From: Bog-159 sp035308525
GTDB lineage: Bacteria; Acidobacteriota; Terriglobia; Bryobacterales; Bryobacteraceae
Reading direction: 5' to 3'
DNA: 8,029 bases
Assembly: GCA_035308525.1 (NCBI GenBank)
Contig: DATGGM010000128.1
Span: 1 to 8,029 of the forward strand
Under the pieces are notes generated by a model. The model saw nothing but the letters and a program-made list of their open reading frames with translations, made no database searches and was not told the DNA's origin. Made by a program: the position numbers and the translations under genes. Numbering within the stretch: position 1 is the stretch's first letter; the number at the start of each line of letters is the position of its first letter. Below, in pieces: positions 1-5,310 of this stretch.

Positions 1-1
1 C

Positions 2-1195
2 CAGTCGCTGAACACGCTCACCAACAACTACAATCCCTACACCGCCTCGAGTCTCGCGCTCACGGTAACGCAGCCGCTGCTGCGCGGTTTTGGGCCGGCG
101 CTCAACCGCCGCTTTATCCGCATCGCCGGCAACGATCGCAAGATCACTACCCTGCTCTTTCACGAGCAGCTGATCGCCACCGTCTACGGCGTCATCCGCC
201 TGTACACGGATTTTGTGGCTCTTTATGAAGATGTGAAGGTGAAGCAGGAGACCTTGGCCGCCGCCGAGAAGCTGTTCTCCGATACCAAGGCGCAGGTCGA
301 CGAGGGCACCCTGGCGCCGGTGGAACTGACCCACGCCAACGCGCAGCTCTTCGCCACCCGCCAGGATCTGATCAACTCGCGCGGCCTGCTCGAGGAGCAG
401 CAGGCCATCCTGAAGAACCTGCTGACCCGCACCGGGAATGCCGATCCTGAGGTGCAAGCCGCTACCATCATCCCCACCGATGCGCTGCAAATTCCCGAGA
501 AGGACGAGGTCCAGCCTATTCAGGATCTGCTGGCCGCGGCGCTGGCCAGGCGTCCCGATCTGGGCCAGGCCAGCCTGCAGATCGAGAATTCCGAGATCGG
601 CCTCAAGGGATCCCAGAACGCCGTGCTGCCCGAAGTGGACCTGGTGGGCATCCTGCAGAATAACGGTCTGGCGGGACCCCTGAGCCCGTTCTCAACGGCG
701 GCAAATACGCCCTTCAACGGCGGTTATGGCACCGTGCTCGACCAGTTGTTCGCGCGCAAGTACCCCACTTACGGCATCGGCGTTCAGCTGACCGTGCCTA
801 TCCGCAACCGCGTCGCCGAAGCCGACCTGGCTCGCGACGAATTGCAGCTTCGCCAATCCCAGGTGCGCCTGCGCCAGTTGCAGAATGAAGCCCGCCTTGA
901 AGTTGAGGACGCCGTGATCGCCCTGCGCCGGTCGCGCGCATCGTACCAGGCCGCCGTGGAAGCCACCCGCTACTCGAAGGAGTCGCTCGAAGCCGAGCAG
1001 ACCAAGTACGAAGTGGGCGCGTCCACCAGCTTCTTCGTAATCCAGTACGAAAGCCTGCTGGCCCAGGCAAGATCCACCGAGGTGGCTGCCAAGAGCGCTT
1101 ACGTGAAGGCCAAGGCGGCGCTCGAGCGGGCCACCGGCAGCATCCTGGAAGCCCACCAGATATCGCTCGAAGCCGGTATCAAAGGCCGCATGTAG
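2..1195 (+). CDS. TolC-family outer-membrane efflux protein, C-terminal 397 residues (5' truncated)
   Basis: Outer-membrane channel of the TolC/OEP family, which forms trimeric periplasmic tunnels for tripartite efflux or type I secretion. The reading frame is open from base 2 and needs no start inside the window; a GTG at 215 is an internal valine, because in-frame sequence upstream is clearly coding. Numbering from base 2, residues 23-31 read TQPLLRGFG, followed by an N-rich turn, as in the first OEP repeat of this family. A long helical stretch follows to about residue 150. Residues about 184-215 (RPDL, IENSEIGLKGSQNAVLPEVDL) and 257-270 (YGIGVQLTVPIRNR) mark the second repeat's helix and beta-strand signature. 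A long Gln/Arg/Ala-rich helix then runs to the end. The second repeat carries an insert rich in G, N, P and F (about 220-245), probably an outer loop. Partner pump genes would lie left of the window. It ends 6 bp from the convergent regulator. The family call is solid; the substrate is unknown. Confidence 0.93.
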   Translation, partial: QSLNTLTNNYNPYTASSLALTVTQPLLRGFGPALNRRFIRIAGNDRKITTLLFHEQLIATVYGVIRLYTDFVALYEDVKVKQETLAAAEKLFSDTKAQVDEGTLAPVELTHANAQLFATRQDLINSRGLLEEQQAILKNLLTRTGNADPEVQAATIIPTDALQIPEKDEVQPIQDLLAAALARRPDLGQASLQIENSEIGLKGSQNAVLPEVDLVGILQNNGLAGPLSPFSTAANTPFNGGYGTVLDQLFARKYPTYGIGVQLTVPIRNRVAEADLARDELQLRQSQVRLRQLQNEARLEVEDAVIALRRSRASYQAAVEATRYSKESLEAEQTKYEVGASTSFFVIQYESLLAQARSTEVAAKSAYVKAKAALERATGSILEAHQISLEAGIKGRM

Positions 1196-1201
1196 GCCGC
1201 C

Positions 1202-1882
1202 TTATTCGCGATCTGCACGTTTGAGGAAATCCTCGAACGTGCGCCCCTCGGCCTCTTCGAATTTCTCCGCCATCATCTCCAGGCTGCGGATACGGTCCAG
1301 CCGGAAGACCCGGAAGTCCCGGCGCGTCTCGCACCACGCCGCCACCGACCACGTAGTGCCCCAGAAGTTGAGCGCCAGCGGATGCAGCGTGCGCCGCGAC
1401 GCGCGCTTCCCCCCGTCCGTGTATTCGATCGATACTTTGCGCCGCTCGAGGATCGCCTGCCGCACCGTTTCCAGGCCGGCCGTGGCGCCCTGCGGCACCA
1501 GAAATCCGGGCGCGAACATGCGTGTGCGTTCGATCTCTTCCCGCCGCCCCGCCGGCAGCGCCAGCCCGATCTTGGCCAGCGCCGATCGCGCATGGCTCCC
1601 CAGCGCGGGGCCGCCCCACGTCTCCATCACCCGCGCGCCCGCCACCAGGGCCGCGACTTCGTCCATGGTGAACATGATGGGCGGCAGGTCGAATCCCGAT
1701 TTCAGCCGGTAGCCCACGCCGGCCTCGCCTTCCACGGGAACGCCCGAAAGCGAAAGATCCCGAATGTCCCGGTAGACGGTTCTTTCGGAGACCTGCAGCC
1801 AGCCGGCAAGTTGTGCCGCCGTGGTCAGGCGCCGCCCGCGCAGGTGCTGCACGATCTGGAACAGCCGGTCGGCGCGCCGCAT
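1202..1882 (-). CDS. YafY-like HTH/WYL-domain transcriptional regulator
   Basis: DNA-binding regulator of 226 residues, normal for the YafY-like WYL group. Residues about 4-58 form a DeoR/HTH_11-type winged helix, with the recognition-helix region VSERTVYRDIRDL at 31-43 and the wing GEAGVGYRL at 52-60. Residues about 137-205 form the WYL domain, the putative ligand-sensing part. The eponymous W-Y-L is WSV here (178-180, within WSVAAW), while the downstream FRLDRI (193-198) that typifies the domain is intact. A C-terminal helix ends the protein. The ATG at 1882 gives a complete HTH; the only SD-like bases (AGG) abut the start, so initiation may be weak or leaderless. It is divergent from the VOC gene across 82 bp containing a perfect inverted repeat, which suggests it controls itself and the VOC-Cdd1 pair. 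Family knowledge: WYL proteins often sense nucleic acids or small ligands and act in stress and defence regulation. The ligand here is unknown. Confidence 0.92.
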   Translation of the reverse strand: MRRADRLFQIVQHLRGRRLTTAAQLAGWLQVSERTVYRDIRDLSLSGVPVEGEAGVGYRLKSGFDLPPIMFTMDEVAALVAGARVMETWGGPALGSHARSALAKIGLALPAGRREEIERTRMFAPGFLVPQGATAGLETVRQAILERRKVSIEYTDGGKRASRRTLHPLALNFWGTTWSVAAWCETRRDFRVFRLDRIRSLEMMAEKFEEAEGRTFEDFLKRADRE

Positions 1883-1907
1883 CCTGCCAGCGTATCGCTT
1901 TCCAACA

Positions 1908-1931
1908 CTCCTGACATAGCGTTGTCAGGAG
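1908..1931. promoter_or_regulatory. Perfect 9-6-9 inverted repeat, likely operator of the WYL regulator
   Basis: CTCCTGACA at 1908-1916 and TGTCAGGAG at 1923-1931 are exact reverse complements separated by the six bases TAGCGT. The repeat sits near the middle of the 82-bp divergent gap, 25 bp from the regulator start and 33 bp from the VOC start. A dimer-sized palindrome beside a winged-helix regulator is the usual arrangement for an autoregulated divergent operator. The TGACA/TGTCA cores resemble -35 hexamers (TTGTCA on + at 1922-1927, CTGACA on -), so binding could occlude RNA polymerase, but I could not find convincing matching -10 boxes. The operator role is inference; the palindrome is seen directly. 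Confidence 0.7.
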
Positions 1932-1964
1932 CCCCGCGCCATACTGTCTTCGAGAGCAGACATC

Positions 1965-2318
1965 ATGGACACCGCCACTAACCAGGGCCGCATCGACTAT
2001 ATCGAATTTCCGGCGACGGATATGCAGGCTACCAAGACGTTTTACGCCGGCCTGTTCGGGTGGAAGTTCACCGACTACGGCCCGGATTACACCAGCTTCG
2101 AAGACGGCCGGATCGCTGGCGGCTTCGCGCGCCAAAACGCTGTAGCGCGCCCAGGACAGCTGACGGTGATCTACGCCGCCGATCTGGAGGGCATGGAAGC
2201 CAAGGTGCGAGCCGCCGGCGGCGGCATCGTCAAGGAGATCTTCTCCTTTCCCGGCGGCCGCCGCTTTCATTTCACCGATCCCAACGGAAACGAGCTCTCG
2301 GTATGGTCGGACAAGTAG
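1965..2318 (+). CDS. VOC-family (glyoxalase/bleomycin-resistance fold) protein
   Basis: Small cytoplasmic protein of 117 residues, the size of a single VOC domain built of two beta-alpha-beta-beta-beta modules. The first module begins IDYIEFPATDMQATKTFYAGLFGW (10-33), the common VOC signature of a strand, an Asp turn, an FY helix and LFGW. The second carries LTVIYAADLEGMEAKVRAAGG (66-86) and ends FHFTDPNGNELSVW (101-114). By eye the usual first metal ligand (His or Glu about seven residues before the Asp turn) is Tyr12, so catalysis by the glyoxalase mechanism is doubtful; binding of a small hydrophobic or electrophilic ligand is an alternative. The ATG at 1965 has only a weak purine-rich SD (GAGAG near 1952). 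Its stop overlaps the Cdd1 gene by 16 bp, so the two are probably co-transcribed and translationally coupled. Divergence from a WYL regulator suggests inducible expression. Substrate not identifiable. Confidence 0.9.
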   Translation: MDTATNQGRIDYIEFPATDMQATKTFYAGLFGWKFTDYGPDYTSFEDGRIAGGFARQNAVARPGQLTVIYAADLEGMEAKVRAAGGGIVKEIFSFPGGRRFHFTDPNGNELSVWSDK

Positions 2319-2596
2319 CCCGCCGCAATCCGAGCACCAAAGCCGGAGCCGGCGGCCTGCGGCGCATCCCCGGTGTGGGACCATCCATCGCGGCTGACTT
2401 GCGCAGCCTGGGTATCGGCGAGATTGCCGAGCTCAGAGGCCGCCATCCGGAGTCGCTCTATGCGCAGCTCTGCGACAAGACGGGACAGCACGTAGATCGC
2501 TGCGTGCTGTATGTGTTCCGCTGCGCGGTCTATTTCGCCTCCGAGGCGAAGCATGATCCGGAACTGCTGAAGTGGTGGAACTGGAAAGATCGTTGA
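2303..2596 (+). CDS. Cdd1-type helix-hairpin-helix protein (formerly 'pathogenicity locus' / 'mitomycin resistance' protein)
   Basis: Small protein of 97 residues matching the Cdd1 family as I know it. The core is a helix-hairpin-helix, LRRIPGVGPSIAADLRSLGI (19-38), with the GVG hairpin that contacts DNA backbone in HhH proteins. It is followed by a conserved block with LYAQLC (52-57), RCVLYVFRCAVYFAS (66-80) and the C-terminal ELLKWWNWKD (87-96). The start is taken as ATG 2303, inside the last codons of the VOC gene and 16 bp into it; the frame stays open upstream to 2060, but that part is a shadow of the VOC gene. Start placement is supported by the family's short N terminus, not by a strong SD. 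Function is unproven: the HhH suggests DNA binding, and the old 'mitomycin resistance' label is weakly supported. Its stop lies 9 bp from that of the convergent TPR gene. Confidence 0.88.
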   Translation: MVGQVARRNPSTKAGAGGLRRIPGVGPSIAADLRSLGIGEIAELRGRHPESLYAQLCDKTGQHVDRCVLYVFRCAVYFASEAKHDPELLKWWNWKDR

Positions 2597-2605
2597 CGCT
2601 GTGGG

Positions 2606-3796
2606 TCACTGACCCTTCTTAGACTCCAGCTCCGCCTTCAATTGCCGGTACGCCGTCTCCTCATAGTTCGTCTTCACCCGCTCGCGCCCTTCGCTGCCCG
2701 CGCGGGGAGGTTCGTGGCGCTCGGCGCGGCTTAACAGCGCCGCGGCTTCGTCATCCTTCGGATTCCGCTGCAGCGCCGCGCGAAAGCTTTCCGCCGCCGC
2801 TGCATACTGGCCGGCCTTCCACAACGCGTTTCCCAGGTTGAAATGATAATCGGGGTCCGTGCTGTCTCCTTCCACCGCCTTCCGGTAACTCTCAATCGCC
2901 GCCGTCACATTGCCGTGCGATTGTGCCGCGCCCAGGTCGTTATACACTTCGTTCAAAGGAACCGAGGCCGCCACCGTCTCGAAACATTTCGCGGCAGCCG
3001 TGTAGTCGCCCGTGTGGTAGCTGCACAATCCCAGATAGAATTGCGCTTCCAGATAGTGAGTGTCGCTGTGTTTCACGCGTCCCAGCCATCCGGCGGCCGT
3101 ACGGTAATCCTTTTTGTCCCAATATGATTTGCCCAGTTGGTAGCATGGCTGCGAATAGCTCTCATCCAGCCGCGCCGCCTCCGTGAAGAAGCGGCGCTGC
3201 TGCTCCGGGTCCGCCGCCAGCAGTCCGCGGATGTAATGTTCCAGGGCGTCCAGCCGCACGCGCGGCCGGGAGCGCACAAACTGCTCCTCGGCGGGAGTGC
3301 TTTTCGGCGCCAGCGCTTCCAGCATCAGCCAACTCACCCGCGCTTCCAAAGCCGCCAGATCTTCCAATGGACCGGATTCGGCCACTTCCGGACCCTGCTT
3401 CAGCCGCTTCAGGTTCAAGACTCGCGCGCTGATGCGCAGCGTGCCGCGCACTCCATTGCCTGCTGTTTCCGCCGGGGCGGGCGTCAGCTCGTATTGGCCG
3501 TAGATCACATCGGAAGCGTCCAGGGCCTCGCCGGCCTTGATGACGGATGCCCGCGTCAGCAGCGCGTTGGATCTGAGCGAAAGACGGCGGAACGCTTCCA
3601 GGCGATCCTCACGCTCGAGCGCCAGAATGCCCTCCGATATCAGCGATTCGCGCACCGCTTCGGAAACGCTCTCCCCGATCCAGTCCAGGTTGGTGGACTT
3701 CGATTGATTGGTAAACGGCAGGACTAACACGGTTTCGGCATGCAGTGCCATTACGCCGGAAACCGTCAAAAACAAAACGGCGAGCCGTTGCTGCAT
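2606..3796 (-). CDS. Secreted TolB-N-like/TPR protein
   Basis: Predicted periplasmic or envelope protein of 396 residues. A Sec signal peptide covers about residues 1-20 (Gln-Gln-Arg, a hydrophobic core, cleavage after ALHA). Next comes an alpha/beta domain of about 22-165 opening TVLVLPFTNQS and LDWIGESVSEAVRESL, the pattern of TolB-N-like/CsgG-like domains placed before TPRs in many acidobacterial proteins; it includes DVIYGQYEL (96-104) and a strand pair RGTLRISARVLNL (117-129). Tetratricopeptide repeats fill about 182-348, clearest at 249-280 and 315-348 (DYHFNLGNALWKAGQYAAAAESFRAALQRNP). The tail 365-396 is charged and probably helical. Such proteins act as scaffolds; the partner is unknown. 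The ATG at 3796 is preceded directly by an in-frame TAG, so no longer form exists. No SD is visible and a hairpin covers the start. It is third in line after miaA and the small secreted gene, 48 bp behind the latter. Confidence 0.88.
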   Translation of the reverse strand: MQQRLAVLFLTVSGVMALHAETVLVLPFTNQSKSTNLDWIGESVSEAVRESLISEGILALEREDRLEAFRRLSLRSNALLTRASVIKAGEALDASDVIYGQYELTPAPAETAGNGVRGTLRISARVLNLKRLKQGPEVAESGPLEDLAALEARVSWLMLEALAPKSTPAEEQFVRSRPRVRLDALEHYIRGLLAADPEQQRRFFTEAARLDESYSQPCYQLGKSYWDKKDYRTAAGWLGRVKHSDTHYLEAQFYLGLCSYHTGDYTAAAKCFETVAASVPLNEVYNDLGAAQSHGNVTAAIESYRKAVEGDSTDPDYHFNLGNALWKAGQYAAAAESFRAALQRNPKDDEAAALLSRAERHEPPRAGSEGRERVKTNYEETAYRQLKAELESKKGQ

Positions 3797-3819
3797 CTAC
3801 TGATTAGTGTAGCAACGGC
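3784..3819 (-). promoter_or_regulatory. Inverted repeat enclosing the start codon of the TolB-N/TPR gene
   Basis: GCCGTTGCT at 3784-3792 and AGCAACGGC at 3811-3819 are exact reverse complements. In the leftward transcript the upstream arm lies in the leader and the downstream arm is codons 2-5, so the AUG (3796-3794) falls at the edge of the loop; two further pairs (CA with UG of the AUG) can form after one mismatch. This would hide the start if the leader is transcribed. A -10-like TACACT on the minus strand (3811-3806) lies 9 bases before the ATG, so a leaderless transcript that would not form the hairpin is also possible. Both readings are inference; the repeat is seen directly. Confidence 0.5.
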
Positions 3820-3844
3820 CCGGCAAAACTCTGGGATGACTTCT

Positions 3845-4159
3845 TTAGTTGAGCACGAGCTTCATGTTCGTGCCGCCGACGCGAATTTCTTCCACTTTGT
3901 TCTTGCCATCGGCATTGCCAAACCGCACTGTGGTGGATGCGTACTTGCCCTCGCCGGTCTCGACCTTTACGGCCGCCTCGGTGGTCTCTTTGCCGTGCTT
4001 GATGACGATCTTCTGGTCCTGCAACTCGAACTTGTAGTCGCCGGCTTTCAACTCGGTTCCGCCGACCGTGGCCGGCTCAAATAAGGTTACGGTGTAAGTC
4101 TTTGCGCTGGCGAAGGCCATTCCGGCCACCAGGCACACGAACAACAGGGTTCTTTTCAT
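3845..4159 (-). CDS. Small secreted beta-rich protein of unknown function
   Basis: Predicted exported protein of 104 residues. Residues 1-19 form a clear Sec signal peptide (MKRTLL, hydrophobic core, cleavage after ASA). The mature part starts KTYTVTLFEPATVGGTELKAGDYKFEL, followed by strands around QKIVIKHGKE, EAAVKVET and ASTTVRFG, and ends EEIRVGGTNMKLVLN; alternating hydrophobic and polar residues suggest a compact beta sandwich. The 'sets a value, then G-(D/E)-Y-K' pattern resembles small uncharacterised secreted proteins common in Acidobacteriota; I know no assigned function. No Cys pair, lipobox or catalytic motif is present. The start is well supported: AAGGAG at 4176-4171 lies 11 bases ahead of the ATG. 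It lies 115 bp downstream of miaA and 48 bp upstream of the TPR gene on the same strand. It may be in an operon with the latter or have its own weak promoter. Confidence 0.8.
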   Translation of the reverse strand: MKRTLLFVCLVAGMAFASAKTYTVTLFEPATVGGTELKAGDYKFELQDQKIVIKHGKETTEAAVKVETGEGKYASTTVRFGNADGKNKVEEIRVGGTNMKLVLN

Positions 4160-4226
4160 TGATTTGGTTGCTCCTTAGAAAATGACGGCGGACCGCATCC
4201 ACGAGAGTCGATTGCGCGCGCGGCCG

Positions 4227-4255
4227 TCTACAAGTAAATACGCTCGAAATCGCAA
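4227..4255 (-). promoter_or_regulatory. Possible weak sigma-70-like promoter for the small secreted gene
   Basis: On the minus strand TTGCGA (4255-4250) and TGTAGA (4232-4227) are spaced by 17 bases, in the AT-richer part of the 115-bp gap after miaA. Matches to consensus are modest (four of six and three of six). The leader from there to the ATG at 4159 would be about 60 bases and contains a GACGGC/GCCGTC pair (4184-4189 with 4223-4228) and a GC-alternating tract. I see no clear terminator after miaA in this gap. Confidence 0.25.
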
Positions 4256-4274
4256 AACGTTGTCCCGGCCGATA

Positions 4275-5222
4275 TCAGCAAATTGTCAGGAATTTCCGCA
4301 CGCGGGCCAGCGCGGCTTCCTGTACACGGGGCTCGTTGCCGAAACCCTCCAGCCACTCCATTTCAGGCCCCTTCCGGAACCAGGTCATCTGCCGCTTGGC
4401 GTAATTGCGCGTGTTGCGCTGGGCGTAAAACAGCGCCTCCTGCGCGTTCAGTTCGCCGCGCAACATCTGGACCGCCTGCCGGTAGCCATGCGATTCGAAT
4501 GGCTTAGCGCCCGCCGAGTACCCCCGGTCCAGGATGCCGCGCACTTCGTCCAGCAGACCGGATTCGAACATCCGGCGGCAGCGCTCGTCCACGCGCGCGT
4601 ATAGCGCGTCCCGTTCGGGCGCCAGGCAGAGCTTTAATGTACGGTACCCTTCCAGAGCGTCCCGGCCCTCGCGAAACAGCTCTGTAACAGGCCGGCGCGC
4701 GATCAGGCGCACTTCCAGCGCCCGCATCACCTTGGGCACATCGTTCCGGTGTATGCGCGCCGCTGCCGCCGCATCGAACCGGGCCAGCAAGCCATGCAGC
4801 GACCCCGGCCTGCGCGATTCCCGCGCCGCCAGCCGCTCCCGCAACGCCGGATCGCGCTCCGGGCCGCGGAACAGTCCTTCAAACAGCGCACTGAGGTAAA
4901 ATCCAGTACCACCCGCCACTACCGGCAGCCTGCCGCGCCCGGAGATATCGGCCAGCGCGGCGCGGCCCAGCCGGGCATAGTCGCCGGCCGTGAAAACCTG
5001 GTCGGGGTCCGCGATATCGATCAAGTGGTGCGGAATGCCCCGCATTTCCGCCTTGGTCAGCTTGGCGGTGCCGATATCGAAGTAACGGTAGATCTGTAAC
5101 GAATCGCAGTTCACCACCTCGCCGTTGAATTCTTCGGCAACCCGTAGAGCCAGTTCGCTTTTGCCCGCGCCGGTGGGTCCGGCGACCGCTACTACTGCAT
5201 GCAATGGGACCTTCCCGGACAC
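4275..5222 (-). CDS. miaA: tRNA dimethylallyltransferase MiaA
   Basis: Transfers a dimethylallyl group from DMAPP to N6 of adenosine-37 in tRNAs that read UNN codons, the first step toward ms2i6A; cytoplasmic. Length is 315 residues, normal for the family. Visible motifs in order: P-loop GPTGAGKS (15-22); DSLQIY (40-45) with the conserved Asp40; TAKL and PHHLID (52-55, 64-69); DPDQVFTAGDYAR (72-84); GGTGFY (104-109); the insertion domain with NDVPKVMRALEV (160-171), where the usual first Arg of the R-x-x-RALE motif is Lys; ESHGYRQAV (243-251); and TRNYAKRQMTWFRK (271-284), the tRNA-binding signature. The start is GTG at 5222, preceded by GAGG six bases upstream. A TTG at codon 7 would also spare the P-loop but has no better SD. 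It is the first gene of a leftward set of three, divergent from the large TPR gene. Confidence 0.97.
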   Translation of the reverse strand: MSGKVPLHAVVAVAGPTGAGKSELALRVAEEFNGEVVNCDSLQIYRYFDIGTAKLTKAEMRGIPHHLIDIADPDQVFTAGDYARLGRAALADISGRGRLPVVAGGTGFYLSALFEGLFRGPERDPALRERLAARESRRPGSLHGLLARFDAAAAARIHRNDVPKVMRALEVRLIARRPVTELFREGRDALEGYRTLKLCLAPERDALYARVDERCRRMFESGLLDEVRGILDRGYSAGAKPFESHGYRQAVQMLRGELNAQEALFYAQRNTRNYAKRQMTWFRKGPEMEWLEGFGNEPRVQEAALARVRKFLTIC

Positions 5223-5248
5223 GTAACACCTCGCGCCTCCCGGCCGCC

Positions 5249-5258
5249 GTTATACAAT
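5249..5258. promoter_or_regulatory. Shared -10 island of the miaA / TPR divergent promoters
   Basis: The only AT-rich block in the 88-bp gap is GTTATACAAT. Read leftward it contains TATAAC (5254-5249), five of six matches to a sigma-70 -10 box and about 27 bases ahead of the miaA GTG. Read rightward it contains TATACA or TACAAT (5251-5258), about 52 bases ahead of the large TPR gene. No good -35 hexamer is seen in either direction, so the promoters may need an activator or another sigma factor. Because the two -10 boxes overlap, the two genes would compete for polymerase. Confidence 0.45.
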
Positions 5259-5270
5259 GAGAGGGAACGA

Positions 5271-5298
5271 TTCGACCCTCCTGGGCATCTAGGTCGAA
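5271..5298 (+). promoter_or_regulatory. Leader inverted repeat touching the SD of the large TPR gene
   Basis: TTCGACC at 5271-5277 and GGTCGAA at 5292-5298 are exact reverse complements around a 14-base loop. The right arm covers the first bases of the SD (GAAAGGA, 5296-5302; 8 bases before ATG 5311). If transcription begins near 5265, as the upstream -10 island suggests, the hairpin would sit at the very 5' end of the mRNA, where it could stabilise the message or modulate ribosome access. It is not followed by a T-run, so it is not a terminator. Confidence 0.4.
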
Positions 5299-5310
5299 AG
5301 GAACCACAAG

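Noticed and set aside
215..217. GTG at 215 as the start of the TolC gene
   Set aside because: In-frame codons back to base 2 encode the TQPLLRGFG signature of the family, so the gene is truncated by the window and this GTG is internal.
692..1156. Minus-strand frame of 154 codons opposite the TolC gene
   Set aside because: Lies within coherent TolC-family coding sequence on the plus strand; no motif or SD.
2060..2302. N-terminal extension of the Cdd1 gene inside the VOC gene
   Set aside because: The extension is an Arg-rich shadow of the VOC frame, and Cdd1 proteins are about 100 residues; ATG 2303 fits the family.
1179..2384. Long minus-strand open frame of 401 codons across the regulator, operator and VOC gene
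   Set aside because: It runs antisense to the VOC gene and out of frame through the WYL gene; the product is low-complexity Gly/Ala/Arg-rich with no recognisable domain, as expected of GC-rich shadow frames.
3137..3727. Plus-strand open frame of 196 codons opposite the TolB-N/TPR gene
   Set aside because: Shadow of a well-supported gene; Arg/Gln-rich product with no motif.
4184..4228. GACGGC/GCCGTC pair after miaA as a terminator
   Set aside because: Only a 6-bp stem with a loop over 30 bases and no T-run in the direction of transcription.
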